A stretch of DNA of 64,000 nt from assembly GCF_000987835.1 (NCBI RefSeq), contig NZ_CP011308.1:992001-1056000 (forward strand), in the 5' to 3' direction. Both the position numbers and the translations under genes were made by a program. Positions 16,234 through 25,220 of this stretch are shown one piece after another. Position 1 is the first letter of the stretch, and each line of letters starts with the position of its first letter. The notes below the pieces were generated by a model. It did no database searches. It was not told the DNA's origin and saw only the letters and a program-made list of their open reading frames with translations. This DNA is from Sulfurovum lithotrophicum (GTDB taxonomy: Bacteria; Campylobacterota; Campylobacteria; Campylobacterales; Sulfurovaceae).

Positions 16234-17259
16234 TCAGTGCCATACTCCTTCAAGCGAGTAGCCGCAATGGGGACAAATTCCGTTCTCGTCAAGTTCATTG
16301 GTAACATACTGTCCTATATGTCCTGTTCTGTCTATTACTCTCTCACCACATTGAGGACAGTAGGTCGATTCATGCTCTTCATCCTCGATATTGCCTACAT
16401 AAATGTACTTCAGCCCTTCTTCTTTGCCTATTTCGTAGGCTCTGCGCAGTGTTGATCCCGGTGTAGGCGGTACGTCGAGCATTTTGTACATGGGGTAGAA
16501 TGCGGAGAGGTGCCACGGCATGGTTGGGTCGACTTCCGCAATGAATTTGGCGATATTTCTTATCTCTTCGTCAGAATCGTTCTTGCCGGGGATCAACAGT
16601 GTCGTGATCTCGATCCATATACCTTTTTCATGGGCATATTTGACACATTCGAGTACCGGTTTGAGCCTTGCACCGCAGATCTCCTTGTAGAACTCTTCGG
16701 TAAATCCTTTGATGTCAATGTTCATACCATCGATATAAGGTGCCAGCAGGTCCAAGGCTTTGTGTGTTTCAAATCCGCTGGTGACATAGATGTTCTTCAG
16801 TCCTTTTTCATGCGCAAGTTTTGCTGTATCATAGGTATACTCAAAAAAGACAATGGGCTCATTGTAGGTATAGGCAATTGATTTACACCCGTTCTCTATT
16901 GCAAGTTCAATAATGCGTTCCGGCGGGTACTCTTTGCCGAATATCTGGTGGTTGTGTTCCTTTGGATACTGGGAAATGTCAAAGTTCTGACAAAATTTAC
17001 ATGAAAAGTTACACCCTACAGTCCCAAACGAGAAAGCTCTGCTTCCGGGCAGAAAATTGAACATGGGTTTTTTCTCTACAGGGTCGATATTTACCACGGA
17101 TGCAAGTCCATACACCAACAGTTTGAGCTCGCCGTCCTCGACTTTTCTGATGCCGCAGATCCCGTATTCTCCTTCATTGAGTTTACAGGATTGTGCGCAG
17201 GCCTGACAGAGGATCTTGCCGCTGCCAAGTTTTTTGCTTAGCCATGCTGTTGCTGACAT
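16234..17259 (-). CDS. amrS: AmmeMemoRadiSam system radical SAM enzyme
   Basis: 341 aa. The radical SAM iron-sulfur cluster motif is CNFSCKFC near residue 83. An N-terminal pair of cysteines (CQACAQSCKLNEGEYGICG) and a C-terminal zinc ribbon (YCPQCGERVID..CPHCG) flank the barrel. This architecture defines AmrS, usually found with a Memo protein and an AMMECR1 protein; neither partner is in the window. The reaction is not well characterised. Divergent from metK, sharing a short promoter region. Confidence 0.88.
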   Translation of the reverse strand: MSATAWLSKKLGSGKILCQACAQSCKLNEGEYGICGIRKVEDGELKLLVYGLASVVNIDPVEKKPMFNFLPGSRAFSFGTVGCNFSCKFCQNFDISQYPKEHNHQIFGKEYPPERIIELAIENGCKSIAYTYNEPIVFFEYTYDTAKLAHEKGLKNIYVTSGFETHKALDLLAPYIDGMNIDIKGFTEEFYKEICGARLKPVLECVKYAHEKGIWIEITTLLIPGKNDSDEEIRNIAKFIAEVDPTMPWHLSAFYPMYKMLDVPPTPGSTLRRAYEIGKEEGLKYIYVGNIEDEEHESTYCPQCGERVIDRTGHIGQYVTNELDENGICPHCGYSLEGVWH

Positions 17260-17278
17260 TTTGTTCTCCTTTATATAT

Positions 17279-17306
17279 TTGTTATCGGAATTTAATTTAT
17301 TATACT
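17279..17306 (+). promoter_or_regulatory. Probable metK promoter
   Basis: TTGTTA (17279-17284) and TATACT (17301-17306) are spaced by 16 bp, giving a leader of roughly 65 nt. An alternative is TTGGAA with TATGAT a little further downstream. The leader is too short for a SAM riboswitch and none is visible. Confidence 0.4.
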
Positions 17307-17376
17307 CTTTTTTGGAAGAGCTATAAATTATGTTATGATAATAATATAATTGTCAGTGAAAGAGGAGGCTTCGAAT

Positions 17377-18579
17377 ATGTATCTTTTTACTTCTGAATCC
17401 GTGTCGGCAGGGCATCCGGATAAATGTGCCGATATCATTGCAGATTCTATCGTGGACAGATTATTGCAGCTTGATCCCAATGCCAAAGTAGCTACTGAAG
17501 TGTTCATCAGCGGAAAACATATTATCATTGGCGGAGAGGTTAAAACAAGCACTGCCGTAGATAATGCTTTTTATGAAGAGTGTACCCAAAAAGCACTGGA
17601 AAAGATAGGATATCCTGAAAGAGGGTTTAAAAGAGGAGAGACATTTTTCCCGGATGAGGCCGAGATAGAAATCTATATCAGCAAGCAGTCTCCCGACATT
17701 ACCATGGGTGTGGTCAAAGAGGGTAATGAGATAGGTGCCGGTGACCAGGGAATGATGTTCGGCTATGCGACCTGCGAGCGTGATGACTACATGCCCTCGG
17801 CTTTTGCCTATGCCCGGGAGATCAGAGATGCTCTCTATGCCTATGCCCTTGAACATCCTGATACTTTCGGTGTGGACATCAAAACGGAAGTGGTGATGGA
17901 TTATGGCAGCAAAGAGAATTTTGACAGTTGCAGGCCTGAACATATTGCAAAGATCATCGTGGCGATCCCCTGCATCAGTTCAGTAGAGCCGGATGAAGTA
18001 GAGGTGCGGGTCAAGAAGATCATCAAAGAAGAGGTACAGTTCGAAGCAGGGCATTTCGATGCAGATAAAACGGTATTCTACATCAATAACACTGGCAGAT
18101 ACGTCACCCATTCTTCCATCGCAGATTCGGGTCTTACTGGCAGAAAAGTAGTATGTGATACCTATGGCGGGTATGCTCCCATTGGGGGAGGGGCCCAAAG
18201 TTCCAAAGACTACAGCAAAGTGGACCGGTCGGCGCTCTATGCCGCCAGATGGCTGGCAAAACATATCGTGGCGGCAGGGCTCGCCAAAAAGGCTCTGGTA
18301 CAGCTCTCCTATGTGATCGCAGAACCCAGACCCATTTCTGTTACCGTTGATACACAACAGACTGCTCTGACAGATATGAAAGATGAAGAACTTTCCCAAA
18401 TGATCGCGGATAAGTTTGTACTAAGTCCCAGGTGGATCATGGAAAAGTTTGCTCTGGACAAACCGGGCAAAGAGAACTTTCTATATGCAGAAGTCGCTGC
18501 AAAAGGACAGATAGGATATGCAGAATATCCATGGGAACAGTTGAATGAATTGGACTGGTTCAAGAGCCTGAAACAGTAA
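17377..18579 (+). CDS. metK: S-adenosylmethionine synthase
   Basis: Makes S-adenosylmethionine from methionine and ATP. 400 aa from the ATG at 17377, which is preceded by AGAGGAGG at a good distance; the in-frame codons upstream are leader. Motifs: FTSESVSAGHPDK at the N-terminus, the ATP-binding GAGDQGMMFGYA near residue 124, and the phosphate loop GGGAQSSKDYSKVDRSA near residue 280. It supplies the cofactor for the several methyltransferases and the radical SAM enzyme nearby. Confidence 0.97.
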   Translation: MYLFTSESVSAGHPDKCADIIADSIVDRLLQLDPNAKVATEVFISGKHIIIGGEVKTSTAVDNAFYEECTQKALEKIGYPERGFKRGETFFPDEAEIEIYISKQSPDITMGVVKEGNEIGAGDQGMMFGYATCERDDYMPSAFAYAREIRDALYAYALEHPDTFGVDIKTEVVMDYGSKENFDSCRPEHIAKIIVAIPCISSVEPDEVEVRVKKIIKEEVQFEAGHFDADKTVFYINNTGRYVTHSSIADSGLTGRKVVCDTYGGYAPIGGGAQSSKDYSKVDRSALYAARWLAKHIVAAGLAKKALVQLSYVIAEPRPISVTVDTQQTALTDMKDEELSQMIADKFVLSPRWIMEKFALDKPGKENFLYAEVAAKGQIGYAEYPWEQLNELDWFKSLKQ

Positions 18580-18598
18580 AATATCTCATAGATATTAT

Positions 18599-19525
18599 TT
18601 AATCATATTCTTTTTCACATGTGAGTTTAAGACAGTTTTGTGGTATCTCGCCATTTAGGAACTGTTCCATGTTCCGTAAAGAGATATCCATGATACGGGC
18701 TAAAGCCTCTTTTGTATAGTAGGCCATGTGCGGTGTATAAAGGAAATTTTCTTTTTGTGCAAGAGAAACATCACTGCATACATCGGAGGCGATGATATTC
18801 GACAGTGAATGATAGAGTGTTTCTTCTATGATCTCACATCTTGCAGTATTGATGATGATACAATCTTTTTTGATCAATGGAGCATTTCTTTTGTTAACAA
18901 GTCCCTGTGTAGCAGGGGTCAGAGGCAGGGCAGGCATGAGTATATCGGCATTTTCCAATATGCTTTCCAGGGAGACAAAGTCAATTTCCAGTTCATCAAA
19001 AACAGCTTTATGTGTCCGACTGTATCCCAGTACTTTCATTCCAAAGCCTTTGGCTATCTTCGCCATCTGTAAACCTATGGTTCCCAACCCGAGAATTCCT
19101 ATGGTTTTACCAAAGAGTTCTATGCCTTTGAGGTCAAGGTAGTCCAAGTCACCTTTTTTGCTGCGATCCAAAGCAATATGAGTTTTTCTGGTAGCATTCA
19201 AAAGAAGAGAGAAAGCAAACTCCGCTACAGCAGGGCCTGCATATCCTGCTACATTGCTTACTTTCATATCTTTTTGATAAAGTGTTTTACACTTGATATG
19301 GTCAAAACCGGTAGAACGGGTTTGAAGATATCGAAGCTTTGGGAGTCTGTCTAAAATATCATCTGTAATGCGTGACCCTACAAAGACTGAAACTGCCTCA
19401 TATTCTTCAGGTTGCAATACAATATCCTGGATAGGCTTTTCAAAAAAGAAAAGTTCATGACCATTTAAATGTGATTCAAAAAAAATTCTTTCTTCTTTTT
19501 TTATTTCGAAAAATGCGATCTTCAT
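18599..19525 (-). CDS. D-isomer 2-hydroxyacid dehydrogenase
   Basis: 308 aa NAD-dependent oxidoreductase. The Rossmann motif is GILGLGTIGLQMAKIAKG near residue 145. The catalytic residues appear in NTARCEIIEE (Arg) and TPHMAYYT (His). RSTGFDHIKC marks the substrate domain. The family covers D-lactate, glycerate and phosphoglycerate enzymes; the sequence is closest in feel to D-lactate dehydrogenase or glyoxylate reductase types, but the substrate is not assigned. Converges on metK with about 20 bp between. Confidence 0.87.
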   Translation of the reverse strand: MKIAFFEIKKEERIFFESHLNGHELFFFEKPIQDIVLQPEEYEAVSVFVGSRITDDILDRLPKLRYLQTRSTGFDHIKCKTLYQKDMKVSNVAGYAGPAVAEFAFSLLLNATRKTHIALDRSKKGDLDYLDLKGIELFGKTIGILGLGTIGLQMAKIAKGFGMKVLGYSRTHKAVFDELEIDFVSLESILENADILMPALPLTPATQGLVNKRNAPLIKKDCIIINTARCEIIEETLYHSLSNIIASDVCSDVSLAQKENFLYTPHMAYYTKEALARIMDISLRNMEQFLNGEIPQNCLKLTCEKEYD

Positions 19526-19645
19526 ACCTGTCCTTTCTGTATTGTTATCTATTTTCTTTATTGTAACAAGTTTGGATAAATAGTTTTAAAATGATTTTTT
19601 AATTTACGGGAAAGTGATATAATATAAAAAAACAAGGAGTACATT

Positions 19646-19996
19646 ATGCAAAAAAGAGATGATCTTGACCTTGATAAATTTGAAAAGATATTAAAAGAGA
19701 GAGAGGTGCAGCTGGAAGAGAATATAGCGCAACTGAAATCAGAGCTGGATGTTGTAGGCAGTGATGATGGGATAAATGATGTGGAAGATCTTGCATCTCT
19801 GAAGAATATTAGTTCCAAGGACAATACCCTTTTGGAACGACAGGAAGAGGAACTTAAGGAGACGCTGCATGCTCTCGCGAAAATAAAGAACGGCACTTAT
19901 GGCATATGTGAAAAGACAGGTAGATCCATACCGGTTGAAAGACTTGAAGTCAATCCTATTGCAAGATATATTGTGGGAGCAGAGGATCAGAATTGA
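19646..19996 (+). CDS. DksA/TraR-family protein with degenerate zinc finger
   Basis: 116 aa. The N-terminal coiled coil (about 5-80) contains DDGINDVEDLAS in place of the DksA tip, and the C-terminal finger reads YGICEKTGRSIPVERLEVNPIARYIV. Of the four finger cysteines only the first survives; the others are Thr, Tyr and Gly. The fold is probably kept without zinc, as in cysteine-poor DksA relatives. It would bind RNA polymerase in the secondary channel. First gene of a tight five-gene plus-strand run; its stop overlaps the TTG start of the Nudix gene. Confidence 0.8.
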   Translation: MQKRDDLDLDKFEKILKEREVQLEENIAQLKSELDVVGSDDGINDVEDLASLKNISSKDNTLLERQEEELKETLHALAKIKNGTYGICEKTGRSIPVERLEVNPIARYIVGAEDQN

Positions 19997-20418
19997 GCAT
20001 TAAAACACCTTATGTCGCCGTTGACGGTATAGTGATGCTTTATGACAGTAAAGAAGTTTTTAAAGGTATCGTCCTGATAGAACGTAAAAATCCACCGTTT
20101 GGCATGGCTCTGCCGGGAGGTTTTGTCGATGTAGGTGAGAGCTGTGAAAGTGCTGTTGTCCGGGAAATGAAAGAGGAAATATCCCTTGACGTGCAGATCA
20201 TCAGGCTGCTTGGTGTCTATTCGGATCCCCAAAGAGACCCGAGATTCCATACGGTTTCGGTGGTCTATATCTGCAAAGCATATGGAGAACCTGAAGCAGC
20301 GGATGATGCGAAAAAGTGTTTTATCTATCTTCCCGATAAGATACCGATGGAAAAACTTGTTTTCGATCATGCAAAGATTGTTGGGGATTTTCTCAGGAAC
20401 AGGGAGGATAATACATAA
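19993..20418 (+). CDS. Nudix hydrolase
   Basis: 141 aa. The Nudix box GGFVDVGESCESAVVREMKE continues into EIS and has every residue of GX5EX7REUXEE. The only start that preserves the family N-terminus is TTG at 19993, overlapping the previous stop (TTGA). It hydrolyses a nucleoside diphosphate linked to another group; the substrate is unknown, although the early position of the box resembles ADP-ribose pyrophosphatase-like members. Part of the run that ends in RNase Z. Confidence 0.9.
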   Translation: MSIKTPYVAVDGIVMLYDSKEVFKGIVLIERKNPPFGMALPGGFVDVGESCESAVVREMKEEISLDVQIIRLLGVYSDPQRDPRFHTVSVVYICKAYGEPEAADDAKKCFIYLPDKIPMEKLVFDHAKIVGDFLRNREDNT

Positions 20419-20421
20419 CTA

Positions 20422-20646
20422 ATGGAAGAGATAGGTAAAAACATTATTATCATGGGTCTTGTAATCGTAGTGATAGGCGTACTGCTTACGTTTGGCGATA
20501 AACTCCCTTTTTCTTTGGGAAAACTACCCGGTGATATTGTCTATAAAAAAGAGAATTTCTCTTTCTATTTCCCGATCACGACTTCGATCATCCTCAGTGT
20601 GGTCCTGTCGTTTCTTTTCTATCTATTCGGAAAGTTCTTCAGGTAA
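20422..20646 (+). CDS. DUF2905 small membrane protein
   Basis: 74 aa with two membrane helices (IIIMGLVIVVIGVLLTF and ITTSIILSVVLSFLFYLF) separated by LGKLPGDIVYKKENFSFYFP, the DUF2905 signature. Function unknown. Three bases after the Nudix stop and four before the next gene, so surely co-transcribed. Confidence 0.85.
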   Translation: MEEIGKNIIIMGLVIVVIGVLLTFGDKLPFSLGKLPGDIVYKKENFSFYFPITTSIILSVVLSFLFYLFGKFFR

Positions 20647-20650
20647 TGCC

Positions 20651-21208
20651 ATGTCGCTGAATGTCCCGAACATCCTGAGTCTTTTTCGTATTGTGGCAGC
20701 ACCGTTCCTGCTGTTAACAGGATGGTTTGGACTGCCGGCAGGTTTTTTCACACTTTTTGGTCTGATGCTGCTTTCAGATGCTGCCGATGGATATGTCGCT
20801 CGCAAAACGGGTCAGACAAGTGAATTTGGTGCAAAACTTGATAGCTATGGGGATATGACAGTTTATCTCACCACTCCGCTGGCTGCCTGGTGGCTTTGGC
20901 CGGATATCATTAAAGAGGAACTCCCCTATATCATTACAGTGGTCGGCGTCTATCTGCTGCCTGCTTTTTTTTCATTTGCAAAATTCGGCAGGATAGCCAG
21001 TTACCACACCTGGAGCGCGAAGATCTCGGCAGTATTGATAAGCATTGGTATCGTGCTTTTGTTCGGTTTTCATGACAACAGACTCTTTCATCTCTCGATC
21101 TGTTTTGTCATACTCGAAGCGATAGAGAATATCACCATTACTTTCCTTCTTCCGAAGCCTGAGATCAACGTACATTCCGTCTGGCATCTATTGAAGGAGA
21201 GGAGATGA
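20651..21208 (+). CDS. CDP-alcohol phosphatidyltransferase
   Basis: 185 aa integral membrane enzyme of phospholipid synthesis. The family signature D-x2-D-G-x2-A-R-x8-G-x3-D-x3-D is complete: SDAADGYVARKTGQTSEFGA with KLDSYGD following. It begins NVPNILSLFRI, like PgsA and related enzymes. The exact alcohol (glycerol phosphate, serine or inositol) is not certain. The ATG at 20651 follows the DUF2905 stop by four bases, and its stop overlaps the rnz start (ATGA). Confidence 0.88.
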   Translation: MSLNVPNILSLFRIVAAPFLLLTGWFGLPAGFFTLFGLMLLSDAADGYVARKTGQTSEFGAKLDSYGDMTVYLTTPLAAWWLWPDIIKEELPYIITVVGVYLLPAFFSFAKFGRIASYHTWSAKISAVLISIGIVLLFGFHDNRLFHLSICFVILEAIENITITFLLPKPEINVHSVWHLLKERR

Positions 21209-22158
21209 AACTGACCTTTCTGGGAACCAGTGCCGGCAAACCTACCACAGAGAGGAATGTCTCTGCACTCGGATTGGAATTTGATCAGGACAACAAATGG
21301 TATCTCTTTGACTGTGGGGAAGCAACGCAGCACCAGATCATGAGAAGCAGCTTGAGAGTCGGGAAACTCGGCACCATTTTCATCACCCATCTTCATGGAG
21401 ACCACTACTATGGACTTTTGGGTCTGCTCTCAAGCAAAAAACTCGACAAAGCCTTCAACCCTTTGACCATTTACGGACCCAAAGGTATCAGAACGTTTAT
21501 TGGGTGTGCTTTTGCCGACCTTTCCTTCGAGCATCTCGGCTATCATCTGAAGATCATCGAATATGAAGCGGGTGAAACCTTCATCTTCGACAGATTTACG
21601 GTCAAAGTACTTCCGCTTGTGCATTCCGTGGAAAGTGTCGCCTTCTATATCAAAGAGAATAACACGAGCAACAGACTCAATGAAGCGAAGTTGAGGGCGG
21701 AAGGCTTGGAGCCCTCTCCACTTTACGGTGAACTAAAAAGGGGAAAAAGCATCGTTTTTCAGGGAAAAAAACTGGAACCTGAAGCATTCATGCTTGATCC
21801 GGTACAGGGGCGCTCACTGATCATCGCAGGTGACAATAGTCGCCCCTCTGTTCTTGGAAATTATCTGGACAACCTAGACCTGCTTGTGCATGAGTGCACC
21901 TACACACAGGGTATCTATGACCACCTACCTGAAAAAGTACTGCACACTACGGCAAAAGATCTCGGGGAAGCAGCAGAGGAAAAGGGCGTCAAAAATCTCA
22001 TCGCTACCCACATAAACCCAAGATACAGTAAGAACAGCAAACTGGGTATAGAGATGATTTATAACGAAATCAGAGAGGGGTACAGCGGCAGGCTATTCAT
22101 CGCCAATGATTTTGATGTATATATGGTTGGAAAGGACAGGGTGGTTAGAAAAGTATAG
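21205..22158 (+). CDS. rnz: Ribonuclease Z
   Basis: tRNA 3' processing endonuclease. 317 aa, the length of the short RNase Z form. The metallo-beta-lactamase motif THLHGDHYYGL is near residue 62; further ligands are in LVHSVES, IAGDNSR and ATHINPRY near the end. GTSAGKPTTERNVSA is the start pattern of the family. The ATG overlaps the preceding stop. Confidence 0.95.
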   Translation: MKLTFLGTSAGKPTTERNVSALGLEFDQDNKWYLFDCGEATQHQIMRSSLRVGKLGTIFITHLHGDHYYGLLGLLSSKKLDKAFNPLTIYGPKGIRTFIGCAFADLSFEHLGYHLKIIEYEAGETFIFDRFTVKVLPLVHSVESVAFYIKENNTSNRLNEAKLRAEGLEPSPLYGELKRGKSIVFQGKKLEPEAFMLDPVQGRSLIIAGDNSRPSVLGNYLDNLDLLVHECTYTQGIYDHLPEKVLHTTAKDLGEAAEEKGVKNLIATHINPRYSKNSKLGIEMIYNEIREGYSGRLFIANDFDVYMVGKDRVVRKV

Positions 22159-22237
22159 AGTAAAACAGGAACGAATGTAAATTGGATTTGCCTATTCCAA
22201 TCACATCTACTGTTTCTAGAGATTATGGGTAGATGAT

Positions 22238-23368
22238 TCAATGTGATGTTTCTTTTGTTTTACCCTGTTTTGCAGTGATTGTTTGATCTTGAAACATGTG
22301 GGCCCATCTTTTTAATGTACTGTATGATACCTCTGCATAGCCACCTGCATCCTTTGTATCCCACACTTCAAACTCTGTCATTCCATATTCAAATCCAAGT
22401 TTGAGGGCATTATCAAAATTAACTTTTGGTCCACGTGTTTGAAAAGCGATAGGTGCTCCCAGTTCTTTGATCGTTGGGTATATCAGTTTAGCGTTTTGTG
22501 ATAAAGGGTCGACCAGTCCATGATTCGAAATAACGCCGCGATGTCCGTATCTGCTTCTGAACTTTTTCATGAGATCGTTCGAGAATACTGCATCCGGTGT
22601 CCATTCGTGGTCGGTGGAAATGAACACATTAAAAGGAAAATCTACAACCGTCAATTTCCAGACGCTATAATCATCTAATGCCCGTTCGATCGCTTTTTTG
22701 TATTTGGCATCAGTAAATCCATAAGCCCTTATCTTTGGATTGTTCTTCCTATCAAGAGGGGCTACGAATGGTTCGGCAGTCAGGGACGCAGCGGTACCTA
22801 CACAGACTTCTCTGATCAATTTATTATGATCGTACCGAAGTGCCAGATGCTTTAAAAGTGCGGCAAACCTGTCACCATATTCTTTGGTCCAGAAAAGTCC
22901 GATCTTTACAGTCGGATAACGTTTTTTCTTTATGGCGATAGGTCCGCCGTTCATCTTTTTTACATAAAAAGGAGCAACAGGTCCACCGAATATTCTTAAT
23001 TTTGCAGATAGTGGATGCTTCGTGTGCTGTTGATTATATGTTTCTATTTCTTTGAGGGCCTGGTCAATGGATGAGAAATCATACATCCCTTTCTTGGATT
23101 CCATGTACATCCAAATAGTATCAATGACAACTGCAGAATAAACGTCAGGGTGTGCCTTGACCTCCCTAAGGGGATCTTTATGTTTGAGAGCGCCAATAGG
23201 ACTTCCCATTGCAATAAGCCCGGTAATAGGCTTTTTTTGTATGTTTGTGATGTTTACATTTACATTTGATTCTGCATTGCCTACACCAGATAAGAGGAAT
23301 ATATAAAATACCGCAATACCTATCAGTTCAATAATTTTACCGGAAGTGTTTGTTTGTTTTTTTATCAA
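22238..23368 (-). CDS. Secreted TIM-barrel-like protein, possible glycoside hydrolase
   Basis: 376 aa. A signal peptide or N-terminal anchor covers residues about 10-32 (IIELIGIAVFYIFLLSGVG then NAES). Features such as VVIDTIWMYMESKKGMYDFS, KLRIFGGPVAPFYVKK and FNVFISTDHEW recall the barrel of glycoside hydrolases (GH42/GH5-like: an early TxWxxxE-type strand, then an acidic pair). I do not recognise the family and cannot name the catalytic acids with confidence. Probably periplasmic or extracellular. Stands alone. Confidence 0.5.
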   Translation of the reverse strand: MIKKQTNTSGKIIELIGIAVFYIFLLSGVGNAESNVNVNITNIQKKPITGLIAMGSPIGALKHKDPLREVKAHPDVYSAVVIDTIWMYMESKKGMYDFSSIDQALKEIETYNQQHTKHPLSAKLRIFGGPVAPFYVKKMNGGPIAIKKKRYPTVKIGLFWTKEYGDRFAALLKHLALRYDHNKLIREVCVGTAASLTAEPFVAPLDRKNNPKIRAYGFTDAKYKKAIERALDDYSVWKLTVVDFPFNVFISTDHEWTPDAVFSNDLMKKFRSRYGHRGVISNHGLVDPLSQNAKLIYPTIKELGAPIAFQTRGPKVNFDNALKLGFEYGMTEFEVWDTKDAGGYAEVSYSTLKRWAHMFQDQTITAKQGKTKETSH

Positions 23369-23653
23369 GATATACTGCCTTGTTGTATAAAGTAAAATAG
23401 TTGGTAGAGATTGGGTAAAACAAGAATACTATAATCATCCTCACAACTATAAAAACATAGAAAAACCCAAAGAATCTATCCAGTTTCAGCTATTATAACA
23501 TCTAAAAAATCAAATTTTAAGTTTTTTAAAGCAATTCTCAGAAATATCTTTCAATAGTGTCGTATATTGATCCGTAAGCATAAATAAAGCAGAGTTTTAT
23601 TTTTATATCAGGCTAAAACGATAAAATAAATGAATTTAAATTTTGGAGGCTGT

Positions 23654-24571
23654 ATGATCCTGACCCGACTGCTCTTTACAGTACTTGTACTCTTTTCTGC
23701 TGCGCATGCAAAACACTCTTTTAAACATTACAATGATATATGTGAAAAGACCGATAACCAGAAGTGTGTGAATGATCCGCTTCAGGTCAAGAACCTTCAG
23801 ATCGCACTGAATGCGGATAAATATCTCCATCTTCATTTAAAAACGGACGGGAAATGGGGAAAGAATACGAAAGAAGCTGTACAAAAGTTTCAGAAGCATT
23901 ATCATATTTTTCCGGCTGAAGGCTATGTTGGTGCCAAAACAAAAAGGGTACTTGAGAGAGTAGCCAAAAATGTGAAACTACCTCCAGTAAGAACAGCTGC
24001 AGCGAACAAAATGACGAACAGATCCTACACTTGTTATGCGGACTTCAAGAAACATGTCGATCTTCAGAAAAGCTACAAAGTATTTAAAAACAACAAACTT
24101 CTTTCAAAAGCCAACGGTAAAAATACCCATATCAAGATCGATGTAAGTGAACAGAGGCTCAAACTTTATGTAAATGGCAAGGTAGCACTTTGTGCTCCAT
24201 GCACTACCGGAGCGAAACGTAAATTCGAACCGAATACAAAAACATATAGAGACAAACATACACCACTGGGCACTTTTAGGATCAAAGAAAAGATAGCCGC
24301 CAAAAAATCGACCATCTTTGGTGAAATGTACAGGAACGGCAAAAAAGTATATCATGGAGATAGAAGGAAATATAGGGGTCCCCGTGCGAAGTATGTCGGA
24401 CATACCATGCATCACTGGATGAGACTGACAAGTGGCGGTGTAGGGCTTCATGCCAGCAAATATATCAAAAGACATCCAGGAAGCAACGGTTGTGTAAGAT
24501 TGCCGTTCAAGGTAGCTTCCATCGTCTTCTCCAAAGTAAAAAAAGGAACGAAGGTCAGTGTTATAAATTAA
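23654..24571 (+). CDS. L,D-transpeptidase with peptidoglycan-binding domain
   Basis: 305 aa from the ATG at 23654 (TGGAGG just upstream). Signal peptide about residues 1-20 (LLFTVLVLFSAAHA). A PG_binding_1 domain follows (LQIALNADKYLHLHLKTDGK, KWGKNTKEAVQKFQ), then a YkuD domain starting THIKIDVSEQRLKLYVNGK. The catalytic motif GLHASKYIK..HPGSNGCVRLP has the His and the Cys nucleophile. It acts in the periplasm, forming 3-3 peptidoglycan cross-links or trimming tetrapeptides as the helical-shape Csd6 enzyme of Helicobacter does. Confidence 0.88.
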   Translation: MILTRLLFTVLVLFSAAHAKHSFKHYNDICEKTDNQKCVNDPLQVKNLQIALNADKYLHLHLKTDGKWGKNTKEAVQKFQKHYHIFPAEGYVGAKTKRVLERVAKNVKLPPVRTAAANKMTNRSYTCYADFKKHVDLQKSYKVFKNNKLLSKANGKNTHIKIDVSEQRLKLYVNGKVALCAPCTTGAKRKFEPNTKTYRDKHTPLGTFRIKEKIAAKKSTIFGEMYRNGKKVYHGDRRKYRGPRAKYVGHTMHHWMRLTSGGVGLHASKYIKRHPGSNGCVRLPFKVASIVFSKVKKGTKVSVIN

Positions 24572-24609
24572 TTTTTGGCTTAGGTCCAAAAATCATCATC
24601 TTTTAGATC

Positions 24610-25170
24610 TCAGCTTCTTCTTTTGGCGACCATCTGTGCCTTCAGACTCTTTTTCCCGTGCATGTCAACATCCCAATACTCTCTTAGATGCATAATGTCA
24701 TATTCATGGTCGAATATTGCTTCAAGTTCTCCTTCTTCGAGCAGAAAGCTTTTATTGCCTGGTGTATTTTCATTGTCTGGATGATAGACAAAGGTTTCAT
24801 AGAGAAAAAGTCTGTCCGGTTTCAATGCTTTGGTGATTTTTGGAAAGAGCTCGCGTTTGAGGAAAAAAGTACAGATGATCAGGTCATAAGTTTTCTCTGG
24901 GAATTCATGCGTATCGAGATCGACCTCTTTGGGATGAATGTGTGCAAGCCCTTTGAGTGATTCGATGGCAACCGAACTGATGTCCAAGGCATCGACCTCG
25001 AAACCGATGGAAGCAAGATATTTGCTGTTCCTTCCCATTCCACAGGCAATGTCGAGTGCGCGATTTCCCGTAGCCAGTTTAGCATAACGGGTAATAAGTT
25101 CAACGGGTTTATCCGGAGCAGGGATGGTGAGGTATTTTTCATTCCAGTGCTCTCTGTCTTCCTCTGCCAT
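24610..25170 (-). CDS. SAM-dependent methyltransferase (TehB-like)
   Basis: 186 aa from the ATG at 25170 (MAEEDREHWNEKY). Motif I is ALDIACGMGRNSKYLA, followed by VDALDISSVAI and DLIICTFFLKREL. The EHWNEKY start resembles tellurite-resistance TehB and thiopurine-type methyltransferases; the substrate is unknown. Divergent from the exonuclease III gene with about 50 bp between. Confidence 0.82.
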   Translation of the reverse strand: MAEEDREHWNEKYLTIPAPDKPVELITRYAKLATGNRALDIACGMGRNSKYLASIGFEVDALDISSVAIESLKGLAHIHPKEVDLDTHEFPEKTYDLIICTFFLKRELFPKITKALKPDRLFLYETFVYHPDNENTPGNKSFLLEEGELEAIFDHEYDIMHLREYWDVDMHGKKSLKAQMVAKRRS

Positions 25171-25220
25171 CTTTACAGCCTTTTTTGCTATTATTCTACC
25201 CAAATAATCCAAGGATCAAC

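Noticed and set aside
17285-17376. SAM riboswitch before metK
   Set aside because: The leader is too short and lacks the stems of known SAM-I, SAM-II or SAM/SAH elements.
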